From: Poriferisodalis sp965215815
GTDB lineage: Bacteria > Actinomycetota > Acidimicrobiia > Acidimicrobiales > Poriferisodalaceae
Assembly: GCF_965215815.1 (NCBI RefSeq)
Contig: NZ_CBDCEO010000012.1
Coordinates: 1,488,001-1,552,000, forward strand
DNA length: 64,000 nt
Direction of reading: 5' to 3'
Shown here: positions 17,726-25,556 of the stretch, one piece after another
Layout of the letters: each line of letters opens with the position of its first letter
Position numbering within the stretch: the first letter of the stretch is position 1
Program-made: the position numbers and the translations under genes
The notes under the pieces: model-generated
What the model was told of the DNA's origin: nothing
The model's database searches: none
Seen by the model: the letters and a program-made list of their open reading frames with translations, nothing else

Positions 17726-18505
17726 TCAGCCGGTCACGCCCTCGATGAACTCGGCGATGGCGTCGTTGAACGCGTCGGGCTGTTCCTGGTTGGCGAGGTG
17801 GCCGGCGGCGGCGATCTCCACATAGCGAGCATCGGCGATCCCCTCCGCGAGCCGTTGGGATGCCCGTGGCGGGGTGACCTCGTCGTGCTCCCCCACCACC
17901 ACGAGCGTCGGCACCGCGATGCGACCAAGTTCCGGGTAGTGATTGGACTCGGCCATCGAGTCGCACGCCCACTGGTAGCAGGGCATGCGGATCGAAGGAA
18001 TCATCATCTCCACCACATGCGCCCGCAGCTCGGCGCCCGCACTGGGGCTCACCAGTCGCTGCGACCGTGCGGCGGCGAAGCCTTCGGCGCCCAGGTCGAC
18101 GAAGTCTGCGGCCCGCGCTCGCATGGCCTCGGCCTGTTCGGGTTTGGTCCCGCCGCCGGCACTGGAATCGGCCAAGATGAGCGACGACACAGCATCGGGA
18201 TGCCGCAGGACGAGGCGGGTCGCGGTGACACCGCCCCACGAGACACCCAGCACGGCAACCGGACCGTCGGACTCAGCGGCAATCAGCGACGCAGCCGCAT
18301 CGGCCCAGCCGTCGATGCCAGGGGCGTCGTCGGGATCGGCCGAATAGCGGTATCCGGGAGCGTCCCACGAGACCAGCCGCACTCCGAGCCGCTCGGCAAG
18401 CGGACGCTGCCCCAGAAAGGCATCGGCGCACGAGCCGATGCCGTGCAGGCACGCCAGCACAGGTGCGTCGTGCGCACCGTATGACCAGCGAAAGACGTTG
18501 CTCAT
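17726..18505 (-). CDS. Alpha/beta hydrolase (enol-lactonase-like)
   Basis: A 259-residue alpha/beta hydrolase. The nucleophile elbow is GVSWGG (Ser near residue 94), the acid lies in VVGEHDEVTPP, and the catalytic His in AAGHLANQEQPDAFN near the C-terminus. The oxyanion region is LHGIGSCADAF near the N-terminus. The architecture resembles 3-oxoadipate enol-lactonase and related C-C or ester hydrolases used in catabolism of ring-derived compounds. The ATG at 18505 follows GGAGG at a good distance; a long in-frame extension upstream has no support. A lactonase-type SMP-30 gene lies 130 bp upstream on the same strand. Confidence 0.85.
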   Translation of the reverse strand: MSNVFRWSYGAHDAPVLACLHGIGSCADAFLGQRPLAERLGVRLVSWDAPGYRYSADPDDAPGIDGWADAAASLIAAESDGPVAVLGVSWGGVTATRLVLRHPDAVSSLILADSSAGGGTKPEQAEAMRARAADFVDLGAEGFAAARSQRLVSPSAGAELRAHVVEMMIPSIRMPCYQWACDSMAESNHYPELGRIAVPTLVVVGEHDEVTPPRASQRLAEGIADARYVEIAAAGHLANQEQPDAFNDAIAEFIEGVTG

Positions 18506-18635
18506 GCCGCCTCCCTCACCACAGAACAGTCGCCGACCACGCTCATGGGCCTGCTCAGCAGCGTGGGACCAGTCGGCACGCGCACGCCGTGCTTGACGGA
18601 GGATGAGCAGGAAATCGAGCCGGTGTGCTGAGAGC

Positions 18636-19475
18636 TCATGGCTTCGGTCGAACCCGCGCCAGCGGGGTTGGCACGCCAGCCACAGGGGCGCGGGTCCGGA
18701 AGATGCAGCCGCCGTCGGATGTGCCGCCACCGGTCACGACGTACAGATCGCGCATGTCGGCGCCGCCGAAGCAGACGCTGGTGACGAACTGGTCGGGAAC
18801 TGGCACTGCGACGTCCGGCTCGCCGTCGGGCGTGTAGCGCTGCACCCGGCCGCCTTCGGCCAGTGCAACCCACACGCCGCCCTCGACATCCACCGCCAAA
18901 CCGTCAGGCACCTGGCGCTCCCGCACGAACTCCCGCCTGTTCGACACAGCGTCGCCGTCCACATCGGATACCCACACCCGGCCGGGGATGCTGTCGGAGT
19001 GATACAGCCGCGTGCCATCAGGAGAAAAGCCGATGCCGTTGGTGAGCCGCACGTCGCCGTAGACCTCCTCTGCCGAGCCGTCGAGGTTGATGCGATACAG
19101 CTCGCCCGGCTCGTCCGCCGATGACTCGTCGAAGGGGTTGCGGCGCAGCGATCCGACATAGACACGGCCCAGCGCGTCGGTGTGCATGTCGTTGAAACCG
19201 GCAACGTCAGGGGCGAACAGCACCTCCGAGCCGGCATCGGTTACGTGCTGGATATTGCGGCCGCTCACCACCACGCCGCCGTCGGCGTGCAGCACCATGC
19301 CGCCCACGCCCCGGCGCTTGGGCACCACGACCTCAATCTCGCCGTCGGGCCTCCGCCGGCGCACGCCGCCGTTAGGAACGTCAGAGAAATAGAAGCTGTC
19401 GTGCTCGTCAACCCGGGGACCTTCGATCAGCCCCCATCCCGAACTCAGCAACTCCAACTCGAAATCAGCACTCAT
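18636..19475 (-). CDS. SMP-30/gluconolactonase-family beta-propeller hydrolase
   Basis: A 279-residue six-bladed propeller protein. Typical strands are LIEGPRVDEHDSFYFSDVPNGGV (about residues 15-37), FNDMHTDALGRVYVGSL (metal-site Asn-Asp and His), NGIGFSPDGTRLYHSDS and PDGLAVDVEGGVWVAL, giving the Glu, Asn and Asp that bind the divalent metal in this family. It would hydrolyse a sugar- or ring-derived lactone. The start at 19475 follows GGGGGAGATG; an ATG five codons earlier is also possible. Followed on the same strand by the alpha/beta hydrolase gene. Confidence 0.87.
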   Translation of the reverse strand: MSADFELELLSSGWGLIEGPRVDEHDSFYFSDVPNGGVRRRRPDGEIEVVVPKRRGVGGMVLHADGGVVVSGRNIQHVTDAGSEVLFAPDVAGFNDMHTDALGRVYVGSLRRNPFDESSADEPGELYRINLDGSAEEVYGDVRLTNGIGFSPDGTRLYHSDSIPGRVWVSDVDGDAVSNRREFVRERQVPDGLAVDVEGGVWVALAEGGRVQRYTPDGEPDVAVPVPDQFVTSVCFGGADMRDLYVVTGGGTSDGGCIFRTRAPVAGVPTPLARVRPKP

Positions 19476-19596
19476 CAACATCTCCCCCACTCCAAGTCCT
19501 GACGCTCGGCCATCGACCCCGGCCCGCAGGCCAGCGGTGTGCGGACCCTAACGAACACGACGGGTGCTGGCGCATCGCGACTGCCCGAGCAAGAAG

Positions 19597-19755
19597 GGGC
19601 GGGTTTGCGGGACAGCGAGAGATTGCGCAGCGAGAGATTGCGCAGCGAGAGATTGCGCAGCGGAAGATTGCGCAGCGGAAGATTGCGCAGCGGAAGATTG
19701 CGCAATTGCGCAGCGAGAGATTGCGCAGCGGCGAGGCATCGGGAGGCACCAGCCG
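19597..19755. repeat. Duplicated 3' end of the HNH gene expanded by a 15-bp tandem repeat
   Basis: About 7.5 copies of a 15-bp unit (GATTGCGCAGCGAGA or GATTGCGCAGCGGAA) run from 19621 to 19731, with one unit shortened at 19696-19704. The flanks repeat the 3' end of the neighbouring HNH gene: GGGTTTGCGGGA at 19601-19612 recurs at 19789-19800, and GGCACCAGCCG at 19745-19755 recurs near 19835. In the relic, the C-terminal peptide RLVPPDAS is followed by a pentapeptide repeat instead of the normal end. So the last 25 or so codons of the HNH gene were copied and then expanded. No start codon or ribosome-binding site supports an expressed protein. Confidence 0.85.
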
Positions 19756-19772
19756 TGCTGCGGTGGCATGTA

Positions 19773-21170
19773 CTAGGCGAACAGGACGGGTTTGCGGGAG
19801 GGTGCAGGGTTGGGCGGCGACGAGGCGTCGGGGGGCACCAGCCGGTAGCGGCCGTCGCAGACGACGACCTGCCAGTTGTGGTCGTGGATGCGGTCGTGGC
19901 AGGACCAGCACACCAGCACCAGGTTGTCTACTCGCGTCGCGCCGCCGCACTTCCAAGGGACGATGTGGTGTGCTTCGCAGTCGGTGGGCACTGCGCCGCA
20001 GCCGATGCACGCGCCGTCGCGGGCGATCAGGGCACGGCGCTGCGCCGCGGTGGGCGCCCGCCCGGCGGCGGCCTCATAGAGGGGTGTGAGCTGTTTGCCG
20101 AACAGCACGACCGAGATGTCGGCGTTGCAGCTGAGCCGGTCGATCACGCTGGCGGGGACTGGGCCTGCACCGGCGATCTCGCCCATCCCGCCGCACTCGT
20201 CGAGCAGGTCCCCGAGGTCGGCTCGCACGATGATCTCCGTGGACGGTCCCCTGTGCCCCACCGAGCCTGCGCCACCGGATACCGCAGTGCCGTTCGGGGC
20301 TGCGTGGCCAGCGCCGGATTCGGTGCTTCCGGGCATCTTGTCGCCAGCAGCGGTGTCGCCCGAGGCTGTGTCGCAGGCCGTGGCGGGCGTCGGGGCGGCG
20401 TGCGCGAGGATGCGGTCGAGCGCGTCGGCCATGCGTTGATCGCGGGTGCGCACTGCGCGGTGGCCTGTCGAACTGCTGCGTGCTGCATCGCGGAGAGCTG
20501 AGTCGTCGGTGTTCGCGGCCGGGCGGGTGCGCATCAAGCGGCAGTCGGCTTGGCGGAGGCGCTCGGCTTCGTCACGGATGCGGGCCTGGATGCGGGCACC
20601 CATCTCTGCATCGAATGAGCCGCGCATCTGCACGGTCCCGTCGTCGCCGTTCCAGAAGCGCACATTGCGGTTGCGCCGGTTGCGGCGATGCCGCTCGGCG
20701 AGGTCCGCGGCGCTCTGGTGCTGCGCGGTCCAGCGCTTGGAAGCGTGGGCGAACTCGTCGGGCGGCAGCGTCTTGGCCAGGTTCACGAGATCAGCATCGC
20801 CCTGCACCGCTTCGGGGCTGGTGTCGCGCGCTGCTCGGGCCAGACGGGCGGCGTTCGCCATGCACATCTCGCCCTGAGTCAGCGCAGATTGGGCAGCGGG
20901 CATCTGCTCGAGCTCGGCGGCGGTGCGCACATTGCGCGCCGCGTCTGAGCGCGGGACTGCGGCAATCTGGTGCAGCACTCCGGCACCGCCGTCGCCGTGT
21001 CGCTCGCGCTGTGCGATCTGAGACGCCACGGCGGTCTCCAGCGTCTCGAGCTTGGCGCGCAGCGGCTTGGCAAGCCCCAGCGCGTCGCGCAGCTCCCCAG
21101 TGGGCGCCGCATCGACGCCGTCAAGCGCTGCTGCGAGCGAGTCAAGCGCCTGCCGCACCTCAGAGAACAT
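19773..21170 (-). CDS. DUF222 / HNH endonuclease-domain protein (13E12-repeat family)
   Basis: A 465-residue protein with an N-terminal DUF222-type helical region (LRAKLETLETAVASQIAQRE, LAKTLPPDEFAHASKRW) and a C-terminal HNH nuclease. The nuclease shows the zinc Cys pair CIGCG, the AHHIVPWKCGGATRVDNLVLVC block, then CHDRIHDHNW. These genes are abundant, often multicopy, in Actinomycetota and are thought to be selfish or mobile; the mechanism is not established. The linker (about residues 245-300) is a low-complexity Ala/Gly/Thr stretch. It starts at ATG 21170 and is preceded by unusually AT-rich DNA. Confidence 0.88.
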   Translation of the reverse strand: MFSEVRQALDSLAAALDGVDAAPTGELRDALGLAKPLRAKLETLETAVASQIAQRERHGDGGAGVLHQIAAVPRSDAARNVRTAAELEQMPAAQSALTQGEMCMANAARLARAARDTSPEAVQGDADLVNLAKTLPPDEFAHASKRWTAQHQSAADLAERHRRNRRNRNVRFWNGDDGTVQMRGSFDAEMGARIQARIRDEAERLRQADCRLMRTRPAANTDDSALRDAARSSSTGHRAVRTRDQRMADALDRILAHAAPTPATACDTASGDTAAGDKMPGSTESGAGHAAPNGTAVSGGAGSVGHRGPSTEIIVRADLGDLLDECGGMGEIAGAGPVPASVIDRLSCNADISVVLFGKQLTPLYEAAAGRAPTAAQRRALIARDGACIGCGAVPTDCEAHHIVPWKCGGATRVDNLVLVCWSCHDRIHDHNWQVVVCDGRYRLVPPDASSPPNPAPSRKPVLFA

Positions 21171-21179
21171 ACGTTCATT

Positions 21180-21292
21180 CTACGGGTAACGAGCCCCCTA
21201 CGAACGTCTTCGTACCTTGAGAACTGTTACAGATCTATTACATAAGTTTTTCTAGCTAATTATGAGTTTTCAAGTTATCTCAATCTCATCCT
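21180..21292 (-). promoter_or_regulatory. AT-rich region upstream of the HNH gene, likely promoter
   Basis: Between roughly 21225 and 21285 the sequence becomes strikingly AT-rich (runs such as AAGTTTTTC and AATTATGAGTTTTCAAG), unlike the rest of the window. On the minus strand it reads toward the HNH gene and holds TTGAAA and TAATTA hexamers, but spacing to a good -10 is ambiguous. It could be the promoter of the HNH gene, a nucleoid-protein (Lsr2-like) binding patch, or a trace of transferred DNA. The remaining gap to 21402 shows no gene. Confidence 0.4.
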
Positions 21293-21402
21293 GTGGCCGT
21301 CGTCTGCGGTCGAACACCTGAACGTCCACACAGCGCTCGCGCGAAGGCCGCTGGTATCTCGGCCGCCGCGACCGGCGACAGCCGCACTGACCGCATCGCT
21401 CG

Positions 21403-21453
21403 GCTGGTCAGCGGGCCGGGCTGGTCAGCGGGCCGGGCTGGTCACCGGGCCGG
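21403..21453. repeat. Tandem repeat, 3 x 17 bp
   Basis: Three consecutive 17-bp units GCTGGTCAGCGGGCCGG (21403-21419, 21420-21436, 21437-21453). The third has two changes that create the NUDIX stop codon context. The array overlaps the last four codons of the NUDIX gene, so its C-terminus may have been set by the repeat. Confidence 0.9.
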
Positions 21454-22077
21454 GCTGAGATCGATCAGCAGCGGATGGCCGACCCGAGTGAAGAGGTCCT
21501 GCAGCATCCGCAGCGTGAGGCCCCAGATCACCCGGCCGTGCGCGACCTCGATGCCGGGGAAGTGCATGTCGGGGCGAGGCGGATAGTGGTAGTCGATGTG
21601 GTGACAGGGATCGGCCAGCTCGTCCACTGGCACCCACAGCGCGTCGGCCACCTCGTAGTTCAACGTCAGCGGCGGGCGCTCACCGTCGAGCCAGCACACA
21701 TGCGGGGTCACGCGCAGCCCGGAGTTCGACCAGCGTGGGCTGCCTTCGATGTCGTCAAGGCGACCGAGCCAGCGAACCCCGGCGTGCGCAGTGATGTCGA
21801 ATCCGATTTCTTCGCGGCTCTCTCGAACGGCAGTGTCGAACGTGTCGTCATCGTCGGGTTCGGTGCGGCCACCCGGGAATGCCATGTGGCCGGACCACGG
21901 GTCGCCGTCATGGGTTGCCCGCTCGATGAACAGCATCTCGGGGCTGGCACCGTTGGCTCGCACCACCGCGGCGACTGCGGCGGTCGGACCGTGATGCGGG
22001 GTGTCGAGAGTGTGGTTGAGCGCCTCGCCCAGGGGCTGCGCCGCGAAGGCGTCGGTGAGACTCGGAACCCCCAGCAC
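21442..22077 (-). CDS. NUDIX hydrolase (CoA pyrophosphatase NudL-like)
   Basis: A 211-residue NUDIX protein. The Nudix box region reads MAFPGGRTEPDDDD...AVRESREEIGF near residues 70-96, with the REXXEE glutamates that bind Mg2+. The preceding HGPTAAVAAVVRANGASPEMLFIERA and the following PHVCWLDG...EVADALWVPVDEL resemble CoA diphosphatases, which cleave CoA to 4'-phosphopantetheine and 3',5'-ADP. The start is uncertain: the frame is open for 150 codons further upstream. GTG at 22077 is the nearest start that avoids the divergent acyl-CoA dehydrogenase gene. Confidence 0.8.
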   Translation of the reverse strand: MLGVPSLTDAFAAQPLGEALNHTLDTPHHGPTAAVAAVVRANGASPEMLFIERATHDGDPWSGHMAFPGGRTEPDDDDTFDTAVRESREEIGFDITAHAGVRWLGRLDDIEGSPRWSNSGLRVTPHVCWLDGERPPLTLNYEVADALWVPVDELADPCHHIDYHYPPRPDMHFPGIEVAHGRVIWGLTLRMLQDLFTRVGHPLLIDLSPAR

Positions 22078-22171
22078 ATGGCGAAGCGTAGGTCGGCGGT
22101 GCGTGACGGCTCCGGGTTCGCCCCCAACGGCAGCGGACTCGGCCGCGATGGCCGCTGCTACCGTCCCCGCG

Positions 22172-23413
22172 ATGACCGCCGCCGACGCTGACACCGCGGG
22201 CCCTGACGCCTCGCATCCTGAGCCTGGCAACTTCGACGATCCAGCCAGCGGCATGGACGCTGCGTCATTCGAAGGCTTCGTTGGCGAGGTCACGCAGTTC
22301 CGCGACACGGTGGTGGCACCGAATGTGTCTCGCTGGGAGGGCGAGAAGCGGATGGCGCCCGAAGCTTTGCGGGAAGCGTCGGGGCTCGGTCTGCTGGCGA
22401 TGGAAGTTCCCACAGCGCTCGGCGGCCTCGGGATGAGCTTTGCCCAGAAGTGCCGCATCGTCGAGGTGCTCAGCGCCATATCGATGCCGTTCGCCTTCAG
22501 CCTGGTGAACACCGGCAACGTCGCAGCGCGTGTGGCGCAGCTCGGCAACGACGCCCACCGCGACCGCTACCTGGCAGATCTCATGGCGGGGCGCCGCTTC
22601 GGCTCCACCGCGCTGACCGAACCAGGAGCCGGCAGTGACTTCGCCAATATCGCCACCACCGCAACGCCCGTCGACGGCGGCTGGCGGCTCGACGGCGCCA
22701 AGGCGTGGATCACCAACGCAGCGCACTCCGACGTCATCTTCTGCTACACACAGACCGAGCCGGGCTCTCGGGGCCGCGGCATTGCATCGTTCCTCGTCGA
22801 CGGCACCCGGCCCGGTTTCGAACGACTGCCGCCGTACGAGCTGGCGGGCGGTCACCTGATCGGCACCGGCGGCTTCCGCCTCGATGGCTACATCGCCGAG
22901 GCCGACGATCTCATTGGTCCTCCCGGACAGGCCTTCATCGCAGCCATGTCAGGCGTGAACGGGGCCCGGACGTACGTCGCCGCTATGTGCTGCGCCATGG
23001 TCGAGGCGACGCTCGCGGGCGCCGTGCGCTTCGGCACCGAGCGCGAAGCATTCGGCAAACCCATCCTCGGCCACCAAGGGCTGGCTTGGAAACTCGCCGG
23101 CGTCCAGAACCGCCTCGAGGCGGCCCAGCTGCTCACCGGGCGGGCCGTCGACGCGGTCACCGAATCGCTTCGCACCGGCGATGCCTCCGGAGCGATCCTG
23201 CCGGCGGCCCACGCCAAGAAGTTCGCCACCGAGACCGCCGAAGCCGACATTGCGGCATGCATCCAGGCCATGGGTGCGGAAGGCCTGCGCAGTACGTACC
23301 CATGGGGCCATCACCTCGTCGGCGCCCGTATCGCGAACTACGTGGACGGCAGCACCGAGATCCAGACCGACCGAATCGCTCGCTCCCTCGCCGCCACCTA
23401 CGCACAGGACTGA
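22172..23413 (+). CDS. Acyl-CoA dehydrogenase
   Basis: A 413-residue FAD enzyme of the acyl-CoA dehydrogenase family. It shows FGSTALTEPGAGSDFANIATTA (flavin and substrate loop, near residue 146), WRLDGAKAWITNA, the FGTEREAFGKPILGHQGLAWKLA helix, and the C-terminal IANYVDGSTEIQTDRIARSL, where the Glu of STE(I)Q is in the usual position for the catalytic base or flavin contact. It introduces the alpha-beta double bond in acyl-CoA, passing electrons to ETF. The start is ATG 22172; ATG 22148 is an alternative. It is divergent from the NUDIX gene and converges on a CoA transferase, a plausible functional partner. Confidence 0.9.
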   Translation: MTAADADTAGPDASHPEPGNFDDPASGMDAASFEGFVGEVTQFRDTVVAPNVSRWEGEKRMAPEALREASGLGLLAMEVPTALGGLGMSFAQKCRIVEVLSAISMPFAFSLVNTGNVAARVAQLGNDAHRDRYLADLMAGRRFGSTALTEPGAGSDFANIATTATPVDGGWRLDGAKAWITNAAHSDVIFCYTQTEPGSRGRGIASFLVDGTRPGFERLPPYELAGGHLIGTGGFRLDGYIAEADDLIGPPGQAFIAAMSGVNGARTYVAAMCCAMVEATLAGAVRFGTEREAFGKPILGHQGLAWKLAGVQNRLEAAQLLTGRAVDAVTESLRTGDASGAILPAAHAKKFATETAEADIAACIQAMGAEGLRSTYPWGHHLVGARIANYVDGSTEIQTDRIARSLAATYAQD

Positions 23414-23423
23414 TCGGACTCGC

Positions 23424-24611
23424 TCAGCCGAAGACGCCCTGCTCGCGAAATTCGGTGATGTCATCCCACGTGTAGCCGTGCTCGAGCAGAACCTCCTCGG
23501 TGTGCTGACCGAGCTCTGGCGCGACGGCGCCCGGTTCGAGCGGGGTGGCTGACATGCGGATCGGGGTGCCGATCACCACACGGCTGCCGTCGGCGTGTTC
23601 CACTCGTTTCAGGTAGCCGTTGTCGTACATCGACTGATCGGCGACGATCGTCTCGTAGTCGCGGACCAGCCCGTAGCGAACCCCGGCCTCGTCGAGCGTC
23701 GCCTCCCACTCACCGAGGGTCCTGGTCGGGAACACGTCGTCGATGATGGCCACCAACTCGGCTCTGGCATCGGCGCTCAGCATGAGGGCCAGGAACCGCT
23801 CGTCTTCGGCAAGATCGGGTCGGTCGAGCAATTGGGCGAAATCGGGCCATTGGGGTCCGGTGCCGCTGAGCAGGTGGATCCAGCCGTCGGCCGCCCCGAC
23901 GGTGTGGAGCAGGGTCGGAACGATGGCGTGGCCCGAATGGTTCCGTTCCGGGTTGCGACCGGTCATCAGGGTGTAGGTGATCTCCGACGCCTGGGCGTAG
24001 ATCATGCCGCCCACGAGCGACACGTCGACCCGCTGCCCTGCGCCGGTCTTGTGCCGATGGAGCAACGCGGCCAGAATGCCGGCGACCATGTTCTGGCAGC
24101 CGACGTGGTCGGAAATGACCGCCCCGTTGATGATCGGAGGGCTGCCGTCGATCCGGGTCGCAAACATGAGCCCGCCTTCGGCCTGACCGGTCATGTCAGC
24201 CCCTTCGCGGGCGGACTTGGGGCCGATAGGCCCGAAGCTCGAACCGGCGGCGTAGACGAGCTGGGGATTGATGGCTGACAGGTGTTCGTATGACAGGCCC
24301 CAGGCCTCCATGGTTCCGGGCACGAAGTTGTGGATCAGGACGTCGGTTTCGGAGACGAGCCGCTCGATGGTGCTCTTCCCGCCGGGGGTGCGAAGGTCGA
24401 GGGTGACCGACCGCTTCCCTCGGTTGCACGCTTCGTAGTACGGGCTTCGGAGATCGTCCGCGGCAACGGGGATGACCCGCCCCAGGTCACCCATACCCGG
24501 CAATTCGATCTTGATGACCGCGGCTCCCATGTCGTGCAGGGTGGCCGCAGCTTGCGGACCCTGCACCAACACGGCCAAGTCGAGGACGGTGTAATCGTCA
24601 AGCGCTCCCAT
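23424..24611 (-). CDS. Class III CoA transferase (CaiB/BaiF family)
   Basis: A 395-residue CoA transferase. The N-terminus DDYTVLDLAVLVQGPQAAATLHDMGAAVIKIELP is typical, and the active-site segment REGADMTGQAEGGLM keeps the catalytic Asp in the GxDxxxQAxxG context, unlike the paralogue at 5049-6293. GQRVDVSLVGGM and the C-terminal LGQHTEEVLLEHGYTWDDI also fit. It would activate a carboxylic acid by CoA exchange, perhaps for the acyl-CoA dehydrogenase encoded alongside on the opposite strand. The ATG at 24611 was chosen from family alignment; the frame is open for 30 codons upstream. Confidence 0.88.
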   Translation of the reverse strand: MGALDDYTVLDLAVLVQGPQAAATLHDMGAAVIKIELPGMGDLGRVIPVAADDLRSPYYEACNRGKRSVTLDLRTPGGKSTIERLVSETDVLIHNFVPGTMEAWGLSYEHLSAINPQLVYAAGSSFGPIGPKSAREGADMTGQAEGGLMFATRIDGSPPIINGAVISDHVGCQNMVAGILAALLHRHKTGAGQRVDVSLVGGMIYAQASEITYTLMTGRNPERNHSGHAIVPTLLHTVGAADGWIHLLSGTGPQWPDFAQLLDRPDLAEDERFLALMLSADARAELVAIIDDVFPTRTLGEWEATLDEAGVRYGLVRDYETIVADQSMYDNGYLKRVEHADGSRVVIGTPIRMSATPLEPGAVAPELGQHTEEVLLEHGYTWDDITEFREQGVFG

Positions 24612-24713
24612 CGCCGGATGGTAACGCCCACCAACGCAAGACGACTCTCGACGTCTCGCCGTTCGATTCTGGCTTGCCAAACTACGTAGACCACACCTCA
24701 AAGGACGGTGACC

Positions 24714-25397
24714 ATGTCAGCCGCATCAGCGCAGACAGCTTCAGCTGATCTCTATCGGACGATGAGCACGCTGCGGGCCGTGCGCCGTCTTCGCACCGAC
24801 CCGATTCCCCCCGATGTCCTTGAACGGGTTCTGCAGGCGGCGTGCTGGGCCCCGACTGGCGGCAACCAGCAACCATGGCGAGTGGTCGTCGCTACCGACC
24901 CGGCCGTCAAACAAGGATTGTCCGACGTTTACGGGCCAGAGTGGGCGAAGTACACCGGCGGATTCATGAAGCGGCTCGAAGGCCTCCCCTCCGACGAAAT
25001 CGCCAAGTGGAAGCGGGTCATAGCTGCGGGCGACTACCTCGCCGATCATCTGCATGAGGCCCCAGCGATCCTGCTGTTCTGCGCCAACCCAAAGATGATG
25101 GCGATCACCGACGCCAAGTTGGATCGGATCAGCATGGTCGGCGGCGGCTCGGTGTACCCGGCAGTGCAGAACCTGATGCTGGCGTGCGCGGCCGAGGGGC
25201 TGGGTTGCACCCTCACGACGCTGCACTGTTTCCGCGAGGACGAGGTGAAGTCGTTGCTGGGTATACCCGACGGATGGGCCACGGTCGCGATGGTGCCGAT
25301 CGGGTACCCGGTCGGCAAGGGCAACGGCCCGATAACTCGACTGCCGCCGGCCGACATGGCCTACCGCGACATGTTCGGTCAGGCCTGGACGAGCTGA
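24714..25397 (+). CDS. Nitroreductase-family flavoprotein
   Basis: A 227-residue nitroreductase-fold protein. The N-terminus MSTLRAVRRLRTDPIPPDVLERVLQAACWAPTGGNQQPWRVVV is characteristic: the R-rich FMN phosphate site followed by APTGGNxQPW. The C-terminus has the ACAAEGLGCTLTTLHCF and VAMVPIGYPVGKG segments of the family. It would be an FMN, NAD(P)H-dependent dimeric oxidoreductase acting on nitro, quinone or enone compounds. AAGGA lies 8 bases before ATG 24714, supporting that start over the GTG at 24708. Confidence 0.87.
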   Translation: MSAASAQTASADLYRTMSTLRAVRRLRTDPIPPDVLERVLQAACWAPTGGNQQPWRVVVATDPAVKQGLSDVYGPEWAKYTGGFMKRLEGLPSDEIAKWKRVIAAGDYLADHLHEAPAILLFCANPKMMAITDAKLDRISMVGGGSVYPAVQNLMLACAAEGLGCTLTTLHCFREDEVKSLLGIPDGWATVAMVPIGYPVGKGNGPITRLPPADMAYRDMFGQAWTS

Positions 25398-25556
25398 ACT
25401 GGTCTTCTGGCAACGTAATGGTCAAGGTGTGATGTGGACGCCGACGCCTCGACGCCACCTATACGAGCGGCTGAACCCGGATCAACAACCTGTTGCGGCG
25501 GCTGCGTTCCGGAATCCGGTATGTCAGGCTCTCACCGTGTTCACAGGGGGTAAGTC

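Noticed and set aside
19465..20010. Minus-strand frame with pentapeptide-like repeats (CAIFR/CAISR) as a pentapeptide-repeat protein
   Set aside because: The repeats come from a 15-bp DNA array within a duplicated HNH gene end. There is no plausible start or ribosome-binding site, and the spacing of hydrophobic residues does not fit the A(D/N)LXX pentapeptide fold.
22078..22548. Longer NUDIX protein reading into the acyl-CoA dehydrogenase gene
   Set aside because: That stretch is the antisense of a clear acyl-CoA dehydrogenase N-terminus and has no NUDIX-related sequence.
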